DNA of 13,798 bases from Gammaproteobacteria bacterium (GTDB lineage: Bacteria > Pseudomonadota > Gammaproteobacteria > SZUA-229): positions 1-13,798 of the forward strand of contig DAOWLL010000011.1 in assembly GCA_030641945.1 (NCBI GenBank). Direction: 5' to 3'. The notes under the pieces were generated by a model. That model made no database searches, was not told the origin of the DNA, and saw nothing but the letters and a program-made list of their open reading frames with translations. The number at the start of each line of letters is the position of its first letter. Positions within the stretch are counted from its first letter, which is position 1. Below, piece by piece: positions 1 through 6,368 of the stretch. A program made the position numbers and the translations under genes.

Positions 1-142
1 AACTCACACCCCCGCCAGCCCCCCGTGCGCGTACTCACCGGGAAATCAACCAGAATCCACCCCCTGCTCCTCATCCCGTACTCCTGCACTCCCCTGCACT
101 GGCCAAACAGGCAAATGTACCTGATTTTATTGCGACCGCATC
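1..142. other. Probable assembly artefact: degraded copy of 837-978
   Basis: Bases 1-142 align without a gap to bases 837-978 of the dnaG gene at a constant offset of 836. By hand count about 32 positions differ, and about 25 of these have C in bases 1-142. Mismatches crowd the first 100 bases, while 98-128 are identical to 934-964. The similarity ends at 142, inside a short stretch (GCGACCGCATC here, GCGACAGCATC at 968-978) where the sequence switches to the true middle of dnaG. One-sided substitution to C with no indels is what a low-quality read end looks like, not an evolved duplication. I infer a false join at the contig edge and give this stretch no biological meaning. Confidence 0.85.
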
Positions 143-1285
143 ATGTTTCCGATTCTTGATCGGCGCGGCCGCACCATTGCCTTTGGCGGCCGCATTATCG
201 ATGATGGTGAACCCAAGTATCTCAATTCACCGGAAACCCCGGTCTTTCATAAAGGCTATGAGCTTTATGGATTTTATGAGGCCCGGCAAACAGTAAGAAA
301 CCTGCAACGCATCCTTGTTGTGGAAGGCTACATGGACGTTGTTGCACTGGCGCAAAACGGCATCGAGTATGCGGTCGCTTCGCTTGGCACTGCAACCACG
401 AAAGACCAGATCCAGAAACTGTTTCGTTCAGTTCACCAGGTTATCTTTTGTTACGACGGCGACCAGGCTGGGAAAAAAGCAGCATGGCGCGCACTTGAAA
501 ATACATTGCCGATACTGCGTGATGGTCTCGAAGCGAGGTTTCTATTCTTACCCGATGGTGAAGATCCTGATTCAATGGTGCGCAATGAAGGCAAACAAGC
601 TTTTGAAATACGGCTAAATAGTGCGATACCGCTATCAGAGTTTCTGTTTGATAAGCTGTTAAAAGATATCGACATCAGCTCCATGGACGGTAAGGCAAGG
701 CTGGCTAAGAATGCCAAACCGCTGCTTGCAACAGTACCCGAAAGCGTCCTCAGGGACCTAATGTATAAACGCCTTGCTGAACTGGTCGGCATCAGTGATC
801 AAAGATTACAGGGCGGACATGTATCGCCTGAAACAGAAATAAAAAAACGGCCAGCCGCCAGCTCGCGTACTAACAGGGAAATCAAGCAGAATGCTACCCG
901 TGATGCTATTGCCTTATTGCTGCAGCACCCTGAACTGGCCAAACAGGCAAATGTACCTGATTTTTTTGCGACAGCATCGATACAGGGGTTTTCTTTACTA
1001 TATGCCTTATACCAGACGGTCCAGAATAATCCCGAAATCTCATCTTCAGCTTTACTCGAACGCTGGCGGGACAAAAAAGACTTTGAGATATTACACAAAC
1101 TGATACAGAGAAACGTATTCGGTACAGATGAAAAAGCCAGTCAACTCATTGTGTTCAGCGATGCCATTTTGCGCCTTACCATGAAATACAGGGACGAGCG
1201 ATTTGAAATACTTGAAACCAGGCTCAAGCAAGGCGGACTCAGCGAAACAGAACTGGAAGAATACAAATCGCTGCTGGCAAGATAA
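143..1285 (+). CDS. dnaG: DNA primase DnaG, 5'-truncated
   Basis: DnaG makes RNA primers for lagging-strand synthesis at the replication fork, bound to DnaB helicase. The 380 visible residues begin in the catalytic core at MFPILDRRGR, a conserved internal DnaG segment. The ATG at 143 is therefore not the start: about 200 N-terminal residues, including the zinc-binding domain, are missing (the E. coli protein is 581 aa). Visible features are KYLNSPETPVFHKG (residues 25-38), the TOPRIM glutamate in VVEGYMDV (E61), the metal-binding CYDGDQAG (D105, D107) and DGEDPDS (138-144). The last 130 or so residues are the helicase-interacting domain, ending in a normal LLAR. The upstream boundary is the suspected misjoin. 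rpoD, which often follows dnaG in gammaproteobacteria, is absent; a repeat element follows instead. Confidence 0.95.
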   Translation: MFPILDRRGRTIAFGGRIIDDGEPKYLNSPETPVFHKGYELYGFYEARQTVRNLQRILVVEGYMDVVALAQNGIEYAVASLGTATTKDQIQKLFRSVHQVIFCYDGDQAGKKAAWRALENTLPILRDGLEARFLFLPDGEDPDSMVRNEGKQAFEIRLNSAIPLSEFLFDKLLKDIDISSMDGKARLAKNAKPLLATVPESVLRDLMYKRLAELVGISDQRLQGGHVSPETEIKKRPAASSRTNREIKQNATRDAIALLLQHPELAKQANVPDFFATASIQGFSLLYALYQTVQNNPEISSSALLERWRDKKDFEILHKLIQRNVFGTDEKASQLIVFSDAILRLTMKYRDERFEILETRLKQGGLSETELEEYKSLLAR

Positions 1286-1292
1286 CACGGAT

Positions 1293-1490
1293 TTCTTAAC
1301 GCAAATGCACTTTCAACGCAAAGGCGCAAAGACGCAGAGAGCGCAAAGATGAATTTATAGTTGTTCCTGGCTAATGCATCTGTCTGATTTGCCGATATTT
1401 GAGGCCAGAAGTTCCTGCAAATAATTATTATAACCTCTGCGCTCTTTGCGTCTTCGCGCCTCTGCGTTAAGAACTGACCTTTGCGTTGAA
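1293..1490. repeat. Interrupted inverted repeat, CGCAAAG-type element
   Basis: Two arms in opposite orientation flank about 90 bases. The left arm (1312-1348) starts TTCAACGCAAAGG and continues GCGCAAAGACGCAGAGAGCGCA. The reverse complement of 1478-1490 repeats TTCAACGCAAAGG exactly, and that of 1438-1460 matches 1323-1345 at 21 of 23 bases. A further 11 bases, TTCTTAACGCA at 1293-1303, recur inverted at 1463-1473. The arms therefore carry the same blocks, with one block rearranged. No transposase is present, so this is a non-autonomous palindromic element or a decayed mobile-element remnant. Arms of this style recur in intergenic regions of many environmental bacteria and often give spurious ORFs such as LTQRREDAKSAE, also seen here. 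Its origin is not known to me. Confidence 0.7.
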
Positions 1491-1505
1491 CAATACAGAT
1501 CAATG

Positions 1506-1533
1506 TTGACAAGTCGAATAAATACTGCATAAT
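1506..1533 (+). promoter_or_regulatory. Probable sigma-70 promoter for metK
   Basis: A perfect -35 box TTGACA (1506-1511) is followed after 16 bases by CATAAT (1528-1533), five of six matches to the -10 consensus. Transcription would begin near 1540, leaving a metK leader of about 155 bases. The promoter lies just downstream of the inverted-repeat element. It is the best promoter match I found in the gap; use in vivo is inferred. Confidence 0.6.
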
Positions 1534-1539
1534 CCGCTG

Positions 1540-1694
1540 ACATCAGGCGCCAATTTGACTCAGATTGCGGGCGCATTACAAATACAGCTAAAGCGAGTTC
1601 CGATATAAGAAATTATCGAAAACCCGTCAAAAGCTGTGCTTAGACGGGTTTTTTATTGCCTTTACAATAAGGCCACCAATAGCAGGTACTAGTT
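1540..1694 (+). promoter_or_regulatory. Structured metK 5' leader, possible attenuator
   Basis: Between the probable promoter and metK lie about 155 bases with ordered structure. A first hairpin pairs GCGCCAATTT (1547-1556) with AGATTG (1562-1567) and, after a three-base bulge, GCGC (1571-1574). A terminator-like hairpin follows at 1619-1652, then a small imperfect hairpin at 1655-1680 (ATTG/CAAT and CCTT/AAGG). This is the layout of an attenuated leader: sensor region, terminator, gene. I do not recognise a SAM-I, SAM-II or other SAM riboswitch consensus, and I found no clear antiterminator pairing with the terminator stem. Alternatives are a roughly 115-nt small RNA ending at the terminator, or a terminator for upstream transcription with metK driven otherwise. 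Confidence 0.4.
1619..1654 (+). terminator. Intrinsic terminator-like hairpin before metK
   Basis: AAAACCCGTC (1619-1628) pairs perfectly with GACGGGTTTT (1643-1652) around a 14-base loop, and the T run continues to 1654. The loop can itself pair AAGC with GCTT. It meets the usual criteria for a rho-independent terminator on the plus strand and sits 40 bases before the metK start. It could end dnaG-side transcription, end a short RNA, or attenuate metK. Confidence 0.75.
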
Positions 1695-2858
1695 ATGAGC
1701 GAACATTTATTCACTTCAGAATCAGTTTCTGAAGGCCACCCGGACAAGGTTGCCGACCAGATATCAGACGCTGTTCTGGACGCAATTTTTGAACAGGACA
1801 CCAGCGCGCGTGTTGCCTGCGAAACCATGGTCAACACCGGCATGGTCATCATCTCCGGTGAAATCACCACCGAAGCCTGGGTCGACATGCAGGCCGTGGT
1901 ACGCAAAACGGTGAAGGAAATCGGTTACAACCATTCAGATATGGGCTTTGACTGGGAGTCCTGTGCCGTGCTGACCTCTATTGACAAGCAGTCTTCAGAC
2001 ATCGCCATGGGTGTGGATGAATTCGGCGAGCATGAGCAGGGCGCCGGTGACCAGGGCCTTATGTTCGGATATGCAAGCAATGAAACCGAGGTGCTGATGC
2101 CCGCGCCTATCACCTATGCGCACAGGCTGGTAAAGCGCCAGGCCGAGATACGCAAGAGCGGCACCCTGCCCTGGTTGCGCCCGGATGCAAAAAGCCAGGT
2201 CACTTTCAAATATGTCGACGGCGAACCCGTCGGTATCAATGCCGTAGTACTGTCTACACAGCATGATCCCGAAATTGAATATAAACATCTGCGTGAAGCC
2301 GTGATGGATGAAATCATCAAGCCGGTATTGCCCGCAGAATGGCTGGATCAGTGCTCGCAGGATGACATCCACATCAACCCAACCGGGAAATTTGTCATCG
2401 GCGGACCGGTCGGCGACTGCGGCCTCACCGGTCGTAAAATTATCGTAGACACTTACGGTGGTATGGCGCGCCATGGTGGTGGCGCTTTTTCCGGCAAGGA
2501 CCCTTCAAAAGTCGACCGCTCTGCCGCCTATGCCGGACGCTACGTCGCCAAGAACATCGTCGCTGCCGGCCTTGCTGACAAGTGTGAAATCCAGATCTCA
2601 TACGCCATTGGCGTAGCCGAGCCGACTTCTATCTCGGTACAGACCTTTGGTACCGGCAAAGTTGATGATGACCGCATTATTGAACTTGTACGCGATCACT
2701 TCGATCTCAAGCCAAAAGGCCTGATACAGATGCTCGATCTGTTGCGCCCCATTTACCGTAATACGGCTGCCTATGGTCATTTCGGTCGTGAAGAGCCTGA
2801 GTTCACCTGGGAAAAAACGGATAGAGCGGCTGCACTGAAGGACGCAGCCGGGCTATGA
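1695..2858 (+). CDS. metK: S-adenosylmethionine synthetase
   Basis: MetK joins methionine and ATP to give SAM, phosphate and diphosphate in the cytosol. The 387-aa length fits the family (E. coli 384). Hallmarks are VSEGHPDK near the N-terminus (residues 11-18, catalytic H15, metal-binding D17), [12 protein letters not shown] (116-127), and the P-loop-like, K+/Mg2+-binding [16 protein letters not shown] (261-276). The C-terminal [15 protein letters not shown] is typical. The start at 1695 gives the standard [15 protein letters not shown] beginning; upstream AGCAGG is only a modest ribosome site. The gene heads an activated-methyl-cycle cluster (metK, ahcY, metF) and has its own promoter and structured leader. 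No truncation or odd residue was seen. Confidence 0.98.
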   Translation: MSEHLFTSESVSEGHPDKVADQISDAVLDAIFEQDTSARVACETMVNTGMVIISGEITTEAWVDMQAVVRKTVKEIGYNHSDMGFDWESCAVLTSIDKQSSDIAMGVDEFGEHEQGAGDQGLMFGYASNETEVLMPAPITYAHRLVKRQAEIRKSGTLPWLRPDAKSQVTFKYVDGEPVGINAVVLSTQHDPEIEYKHLREAVMDEIIKPVLPAEWLDQCSQDDIHINPTGKFVIGGPVGDCGLTGRKIIVDTYGGMARHGGGAFSGKDPSKVDRSAAYAGRYVAKNIVAAGLADKCEIQISYAIGVAEPTSISVQTFGTGKVDDDRIIELVRDHFDLKPKGLIQMLDLLRPIYRNTAAYGHFGREEPEFTWEKTDRAAALKDAAGL

Positions 2859-2863
2859 TCCTG

Positions 2864-2891
2864 GCCGGGCCTGTGTAATTTCAGGCCCGGC
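2864..2891. other. GC-rich hairpin after metK, no T run
   Basis: GCCGGGCCTG (2864-2873) and CAGGCCCGGC (2882-2891) form a perfect 10-bp stem around the loop TGTAATTT, starting six bases after the metK stop. No T run follows on either strand, so it is not a standard intrinsic terminator. It may protect the metK mRNA 3' end or impede polymerase. Its 3' arm and loop overlap where the -35 region and spacer of the ahcY promoter would lie. Confidence 0.6.
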
Positions 2892-2896
2892 TAGGC

Positions 2897-2902
2897 TATA
2901 AT
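2897..2902 (+). promoter_or_regulatory. Putative -10 box of the ahcY promoter
   Basis: A perfect TATAAT lies 13 bases before the first paired base of the SAH riboswitch, so a transcript started near 2909 would have the aptamer at its extreme 5' end, as expected for a riboswitch-led gene. No good -35 box is present at the right distance (TGTAAT at 2874-2879), so the promoter may be weak, activator-assisted or fortuitous. Confidence 0.5.
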
Positions 2903-2910
2903 CCGTCGAT

Positions 2911-2990
2911 TCCGTTCTGAGGGGCGCTGCAGCGAGACGTACCGTGAGGTCAACGTACTCGTCAGGCTCAGAGATTAACAACGGCGCTCA
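2911..2990 (+). promoter_or_regulatory. S-adenosylhomocysteine (SAH) riboswitch aptamer
   Basis: The segment matches the SAH riboswitch class found upstream of ahcY in proteobacteria. Conserved blocks are visible in order: CTGAGGGGCGCTGCAGCGAG (2917-2936), CAGGCTCAGA (2963-2972) and AACGGCGCTCA (2980-2990). P1 pairs TCTGAG (2916-2921) with CTCAGA (2967-2972). The pseudoknot pairs GGGCGC (2922-2927) with GCGCTC (2984-2989) through one G-U pair. The arm between them is the variable P2 and contains GTAC/GTAC and GAC/GTC pairs. SAH binding in this class raises expression of the downstream gene, here SAH hydrolase itself, which is the expected feedback. The class call rests on memory of the consensus and on the visible pairings. 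Confidence 0.93.
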
Positions 2991-3016
2991 TTTCTTAATA
3001 CTGATTAGGAGATGAG
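2987..3016 (+). promoter_or_regulatory. Riboswitch expression platform: SD-sequestering hairpin
   Basis: CTCATTTCTTAAT (2987-2999) pairs along its whole length with ATTAGGAGATGAG (3004-3016): 13 pairs, two of them G-U, around a four-base loop. The right strand contains the ahcY ribosome site AGGAG (3007-3011), seven bases before the ATG at 3019. The left strand begins with CTC (2987-2989), which is also the end of the aptamer pseudoknot strand. The two structures therefore exclude each other. Inferred logic: SAH stabilises the pseudoknot, frees AGGAG and allows translation; without SAH the hairpin hides the site. There is no T run, so control appears translational. Confidence 0.8.
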
Positions 3017-3018
3017 TA

Positions 3019-4440
3019 ATGAATGCTGTTGTTGAAAAAAACTTTTCCGATTACAAGGTCGCTGACCTTTCCCTGGCCGACTGGGGCCGCAAGGAAATAT
3101 CCATTGCCGAAACAGAAATGCCGGGCCTGATGGCGCTGCGTGAAGAATACGGCAATGAAAAACCGCTACAGGACGCCCGCATAACCGGCAGCCTCCACAT
3201 GACCATCCAGACTGCCGTTCTGATCGAAACCCTGGTTGCACTGGGTGCAGAAGTCCGTTGGGCATCATGCAATATCTTTTCCACACAAGACCAGGCAGCC
3301 GCTGCTATAGCGGCAACCGGTATTCCTGTTTTTGCCTGGAAGGGCGAAACCATCGAAGAATACTGGTGGTGCACCGAACAGGCGCTGACATGGCCTGACG
3401 GCGGCAACCCCAACATGATCCTCGATGATGGCGGCGACGCTACCCTGCTGGTACATAAAGGCGCTGAGTATGAGAAAACGGGCGCCGTTCCTGACGCGGC
3501 AGAAAGCGATAATGAAGAATGGAAAGCTATTATCGATTTGCTCAAACGCACCATATCAGACGGCTCGAGCAAGTGGAGCCAGATTGTAGAAAGCGTCAAA
3601 GGCGTTACCGAGGAAACCACCACCGGTGTACATCGCCTGTATCAGATGCAGGATTCGGGTGAACTCATGTTCCCGGCAATGAATGTCAACGATTCAGTGA
3701 CCAAGTCGAAATTCGACAACCTTTACGGATGCCGCGAATCACTGCTCGATGGCATCAAGCGCGCTACCGATGTAATGATTGCAGGAAAAATCTGTGTTGT
3801 TCTGGGTTATGGCGATGTTGGCAAGGGTTGCGCACAGGCTTTTCGCGGCATGGGTGCAACTATATGGGTCACTGAAATCGACCCGATCTGCGCACTGCAG
3901 GCTGCAATGGAAGGCTACCGTGTCGTCAACATGGATGATGCCGCCACCCAGGGTGACATTTTTGTGACGACGACCGGTAATGTGAATGTCATCAACCATG
4001 ACCACATGGCTTCGATGAAAAATGAAGCCATTGTGTGCAACATTGGCCACTTTGATTCCGAAATCGAGATCGCTTCACTGGAAAAATACCAATGGGAAGA
4101 AATCAAACCCCAGGTAGACCATGTTATTTTCCCGGACGGTAAGCGTATTATTGTTCTCGCCAAAGGCCGCCTGGTTAATCTTGGCTGCGCTACAGGTCAC
4201 CCGAGCTTCGTGATGTCAGCGTCGTTTACCAACCAGGTCATGGCTCAGGTCGAATTCTTCACCCACTCGGACAAATACGAAAACAAGGTTTATGTATTAC
4301 CAAAAATACTAGATGAAAAGGTTGCTCGGCTGCACCTGCAGAAGATCGGCGTTAACCTGACAAATCTGTCCCAGGATCAGGCTGATTATATCAACGTGCC
4401 GATGGACGGCCCGTACAAGCCTGACCACTATCGTTATTAA
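3019..4440 (+). CDS. ahcY: Adenosylhomocysteinase (SAH hydrolase)
   Basis: AhcY reversibly splits SAH into homocysteine and adenosine using bound NAD, removing the product inhibitor of methyltransferases. Its 473 residues match the long bacterial form, with the extra segment at about 140-195 that shorter forms lack. Visible signatures are [16 protein letters not shown] (57-72), [13 protein letters not shown] (87-99), the NAD-binding Rossmann motif [15 protein letters not shown] (261-275), [10 protein letters not shown] (341-350) and the C-terminal tail PYKPDHYRY, which reaches into the neighbouring subunit in this family. The start is supported by AGGAG seven bases upstream. Expression is probably set by the SAH riboswitch directly ahead. 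It sits between metK and metF, consistent with methyl-cycle function. Confidence 0.98.
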   Translation: MNAVVEKNFSDYKVADLSLADWGRKEISIAETEMPGLMALREEYGNEKPLQDARITGSLHMTIQTAVLIETLVALGAEVRWASCNIFSTQDQAAAAIAATGIPVFAWKGETIEEYWWCTEQALTWPDGGNPNMILDDGGDATLLVHKGAEYEKTGAVPDAAESDNEEWKAIIDLLKRTISDGSSKWSQIVESVKGVTEETTTGVHRLYQMQDSGELMFPAMNVNDSVTKSKFDNLYGCRESLLDGIKRATDVMIAGKICVVLGYGDVGKGCAQAFRGMGATIWVTEIDPICALQAAMEGYRVVNMDDAATQGDIFVTTTGNVNVINHDHMASMKNEAIVCNIGHFDSEIEIASLEKYQWEEIKPQVDHVIFPDGKRIIVLAKGRLVNLGCATGHPSFVMSASFTNQVMAQVEFFTHSDKYENKVYVLPKILDEKVARLHLQKIGVNLTNLSQDQADYINVPMDGPYKPDHYRY

Positions 4441-4450
4441 TCTCATATAC

Positions 4451-4484
4451 AGGGTGCTGCTGTCAACAGCAGCACCCTTGTTCT
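4451..4484 (+). terminator. Hairpin after ahcY, probable terminator
   Basis: GGGTGCTGCTG (4452-4462) pairs perfectly with CAGCAGCACCC (4467-4477) around the tetraloop TCAA, and an extra A-T pair closes the base. The following TTGTTCT is a short, imperfect T tract. It begins 11 bases after the ahcY stop and 57 before metF. It probably ends or reduces riboswitch-controlled transcription before metF. I see no convincing new promoter for metF, so read-through is likely. Confidence 0.7.
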
Positions 4485-4507
4485 AACAGCTTGAGTCTTG
4501 AACTATC

Positions 4508-5356
4508 ATGAATTCCCCTATGAATGCCGGTAAGATTTTCAGTTGCGAATTTTTTCCACCCCGTACGGAAGCTGGAATGGAAAAGCTTGTTGTAGTCCGC
4601 AATGAACTGGATAAAAACATAAATCCTGCGTTTTATTCGGTTACATTTGGTGCCGGCGGCTCAAACCGTGACCGCACCCTGGATACAGTTGATCAGCTCA
4701 GAGAGGATAATGCATCCGTTGCCCCGCACATATCCTGCATAGGTTCTACGCGCGAACAGATCAAGCTGCTGCTCGATCACTACATCAGCAGGGGCGTAAC
4801 CCGCCTGGTTACATTGCGCGGAGATGTTCCTGAAGAAGGACAGGGAGCAAATGATTTCATGCATGCCAATGAACTGGTTGAGTTTATTCGCAGGGAAACT
4901 GGCAACCACTTTCATATAGAGGTGGCTGCTTATCCGGAGTATCACCCCGAATCAACAACACCTGAATCTGACTTCGAATACTTCAAACGCAAGATAGAAG
5001 CCGGCGCTGATTCTGCTATTACCCAGTATTTTTACAATATTGATGCTTACTTGCGATTCATGGATAACTGCAGCAGGGCAAATCTGGATGTCCCTGTTGT
5101 TCCAGGTATTATGCCGATCACAAACTACAAAGGCCTTGTGAGATTCTCGGATAATTGCGGTGCAGAAATACCACGCTGGATTCGAAAGCAGCTGGAAGCA
5201 TATGAAGACGATATCGATAGCCTGCTTGCTTTTGGAGCTGATGTTGTCACCAGCCTGTGTTCACGTTTACTCGAATCCGGCGCACCTGGCCTGCATTTCT
5301 ATACACTTAACCAGTCCCAGGCCTCGCTCGAAATCTGGCGCAAACTAAATTTGTAG
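4508..5356 (+). CDS. metF: 5,10-methylenetetrahydrofolate reductase
   Basis: MetF reduces 5,10-methylene-THF to 5-methyl-THF with FAD, supplying the methyl group that turns homocysteine back into methionine. The 282 residues (E. coli 296) form one TIM-barrel domain. Motifs are CEFFPPRTEAG (13-23; E14 corresponds to the catalytic Glu28 of E. coli), VTFGAGGSNRDRT (45-57), TLRGDVP (102-108; D106 corresponds to Asp120), AAYPEYHPES (140-149), ITQYFYN (171-177) and VPGIMPI (198-204). The ATG at 4508 lacks a clear ribosome site. A second in-frame ATG at 4520 is possible and would remove four residues. It completes the metK-ahcY-metF trio, and rsmE follows after 8 bases. Confidence 0.97.
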   Translation: MNSPMNAGKIFSCEFFPPRTEAGMEKLVVVRNELDKNINPAFYSVTFGAGGSNRDRTLDTVDQLREDNASVAPHISCIGSTREQIKLLLDHYISRGVTRLVTLRGDVPEEGQGANDFMHANELVEFIRRETGNHFHIEVAAYPEYHPESTTPESDFEYFKRKIEAGADSAITQYFYNIDAYLRFMDNCSRANLDVPVVPGIMPITNYKGLVRFSDNCGAEIPRWIRKQLEAYEDDIDSLLAFGADVVTSLCSRLLESGAPGLHFYTLNQSQASLEIWRKLNL

Positions 5357-5364
5357 CACCGGCA

Positions 5365-6093
5365 TTGCGTACCTCACGTATATATTTCAACAGCAGCATT
5401 ACCACTGGTGAAACGCTTACTCTGCCTGCCAATGCCTCAAATCACCTGGTACGTGTATTAAGATGCAGGAAAAATTCAGCTGTAAGCATCTTTAACGGGA
5501 ATGGCGGAGAGTTTTCGGCCACACTGCTCGATGAAAACCCCAGGTCTGCCAGCATCATTATCAACAGCTATTCAGATAACAACCGCGAGTCACCTCTAAG
5601 CATAACCCTGATACAGGGCCTGTCACGCAGCGAGCATATGGACACAACCATACAGAAGGCAACAGAACTGGGGGTAACTGAGATCATTCCTGTTATCTGT
5701 GAACGGTCCTCATACATAAAAAAAGACCGCACACGTAAAAAACATGAGCGCTGGCATCAAATTGCTATTAGCGCATGCGAACAGAGTGGCAGAAATCTGT
5801 TGCCAGAGCTGCATGAAGTAACGGAGCTTGAAACCGCAATTAATCGAACGACTGCCCGCACAAAACTGGTGCTGGACCCAACTGCAGCTGGCGGCATAAA
5901 ATCTATTGAGCACGATAATACATCGATATGCATTTTATCCGGCCCTGAGGGCGGTTTGTCCGAACAGGAAATTACTTTATGCTCTGAGGCCGGCTATAAC
6001 CGGATTAACTTTGGTCCACGCATCCTCAGAACAGAGACCGCAGGTCCCGCCTTTATTACAGCCTTACAGACTCTATGGGGAGATATGGGCTAA
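5365..6093 (+). CDS. rsmE: 16S rRNA (uracil1498-N3)-methyltransferase RsmE
   Basis: RsmE uses SAM to methylate N3 of U1498 in 16S rRNA of the 30S subunit. The 242 residues match the family length (E. coli 243). It has an N-terminal PUA-like part and a C-terminal SPOUT (trefoil-knot) methyltransferase domain. Motifs are LIQGLSRSEHMDTTIQKATE (82-101), GVTEIIPVICERS (103-115), the SAM-binding LSGPEGGLSEQE (191-202) and NFGPRILRTETAGPAF (215-230). Translation appears to start at TTG 5365: this gives the family-typical RIY near the N-terminus, and no ATG or GTG lies in frame between it and the metF stop. The 8-base spacing suggests co-transcription, and possibly translational coupling, with metF. 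It converges with the chp genes. Confidence 0.94.
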   Translation: MRTSRIYFNSSITTGETLTLPANASNHLVRVLRCRKNSAVSIFNGNGGEFSATLLDENPRSASIIINSYSDNNRESPLSITLIQGLSRSEHMDTTIQKATELGVTEIIPVICERSSYIKKDRTRKKHERWHQIAISACEQSGRNLLPELHEVTELETAINRTTARTKLVLDPTAAGGIKSIEHDNTSICILSGPEGGLSEQEITLCSEAGYNRINFGPRILRTETAGPAFITALQTLWGDMG

Positions 6094-6153
6094 GATGGAT
6101 AACAAACCGGGTTCGGATTAGAACTGACACACCCTAAACAAATTCAAAAACAA

Positions 6154-6261
6154 TTCACCACAGAGGCACAGAGGGCACAGAGTTTTACTTTGTTAACTGC
6201 GCCTGTGGCGCTGTTAACAATACAAAGCTTTTCTCTGTGTCCTCTGTGACTCTGTGGTGAA
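6154..6261. repeat. Long-hairpin element with CACAGAG arms (MITE-like)
   Basis: The 29-base ends 6154-6182 and 6233-6261 are inverted copies with two mismatches, beginning TTCACCACAGAG. Inside, GTTAAC-T-GCGCC (6192-6203) and GGCGC-T-GTTAAC (6207-6218) form a near-perfect inner hairpin around TGT, and CTTTG (6188-6192) can pair with CAAAG (6223-6227). The 108 bases therefore fold into one long snap-back hairpin, which is the form of a miniature inverted-repeat element. No coding capacity or transposase is seen, and no clear target-site duplication is visible. The CACAGAGG unit repeats along each arm with an 8-9 base period. Similar arms are common in intergenic DNA of environmental bacteria; the mobilising enzyme is not known to me. 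Confidence 0.75.
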
Positions 6262-6297
6262 ACGCTTTTTAGTTTTTGACTGTCAGGCTATATAGAA

Positions 6298-6336
6298 ATC
6301 AATATTTAGCTGATTGTTATAACAATCAATATTGAT
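6298..6336. terminator. AT-rich palindrome, possible bidirectional terminator
   Basis: TGATTGTTATAACAATCA (6311-6328) is a perfect 18-base palindrome. It is flanked by ATCAATATT (6298-6306) and its inverted copy AATATTGAT (6328-6336), so the whole stretch can form an extended hairpin with a five-base bulge (TAGCT). It lies between the convergent ends of rsmE and chpC. Termination is one possible role; there is no GC-rich stem or T run, so a protein-binding site or simple AT-rich spacer is also possible. Confidence 0.4.
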
Positions 6337-6368
6337 CATTCTACGTCCGCCTTCGTGCAATATGCGGG

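Noticed and set aside
143..145. ATG at 143 as the dnaG start codon
   Set aside because: MFPILDRRGR is an internal DnaG segment, well inside the catalytic core; the N-terminus is missing because of the suspected misjoin.
1141..1576. Minus-strand ORFs of 129 and 73 residues (with LTQRREDAKSAE and NAEARRRKERRGY)
   Set aside because: They are translations of the inverted-repeat arms and of the dnaG 3' end. This is a recurring spurious peptide type, with no ribosome site or domain.
1540..1694. Known SAM riboswitch before metK
   Set aside because: I could not find the conserved cores of the SAM-I or SAM-II families, so only an unassigned leader is reported.
1995..2474. 159-residue minus-strand ORF inside metK
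   Set aside because: Antisense shadow of a strongly conserved gene; no ribosome site or recognisable domain.
2934..2942. MetJ operator (AGACGTCT-type) upstream of ahcY
   Set aside because: Only a partial AGACGT occurs once, inside the riboswitch arm; MetJ needs tandem 8-base boxes.
6154..6261. CRISPR-like array from the repeated CACAGAG units
   Set aside because: The repeats are 8-9 bases without unique spacers and belong to inverted arms of a single hairpin.
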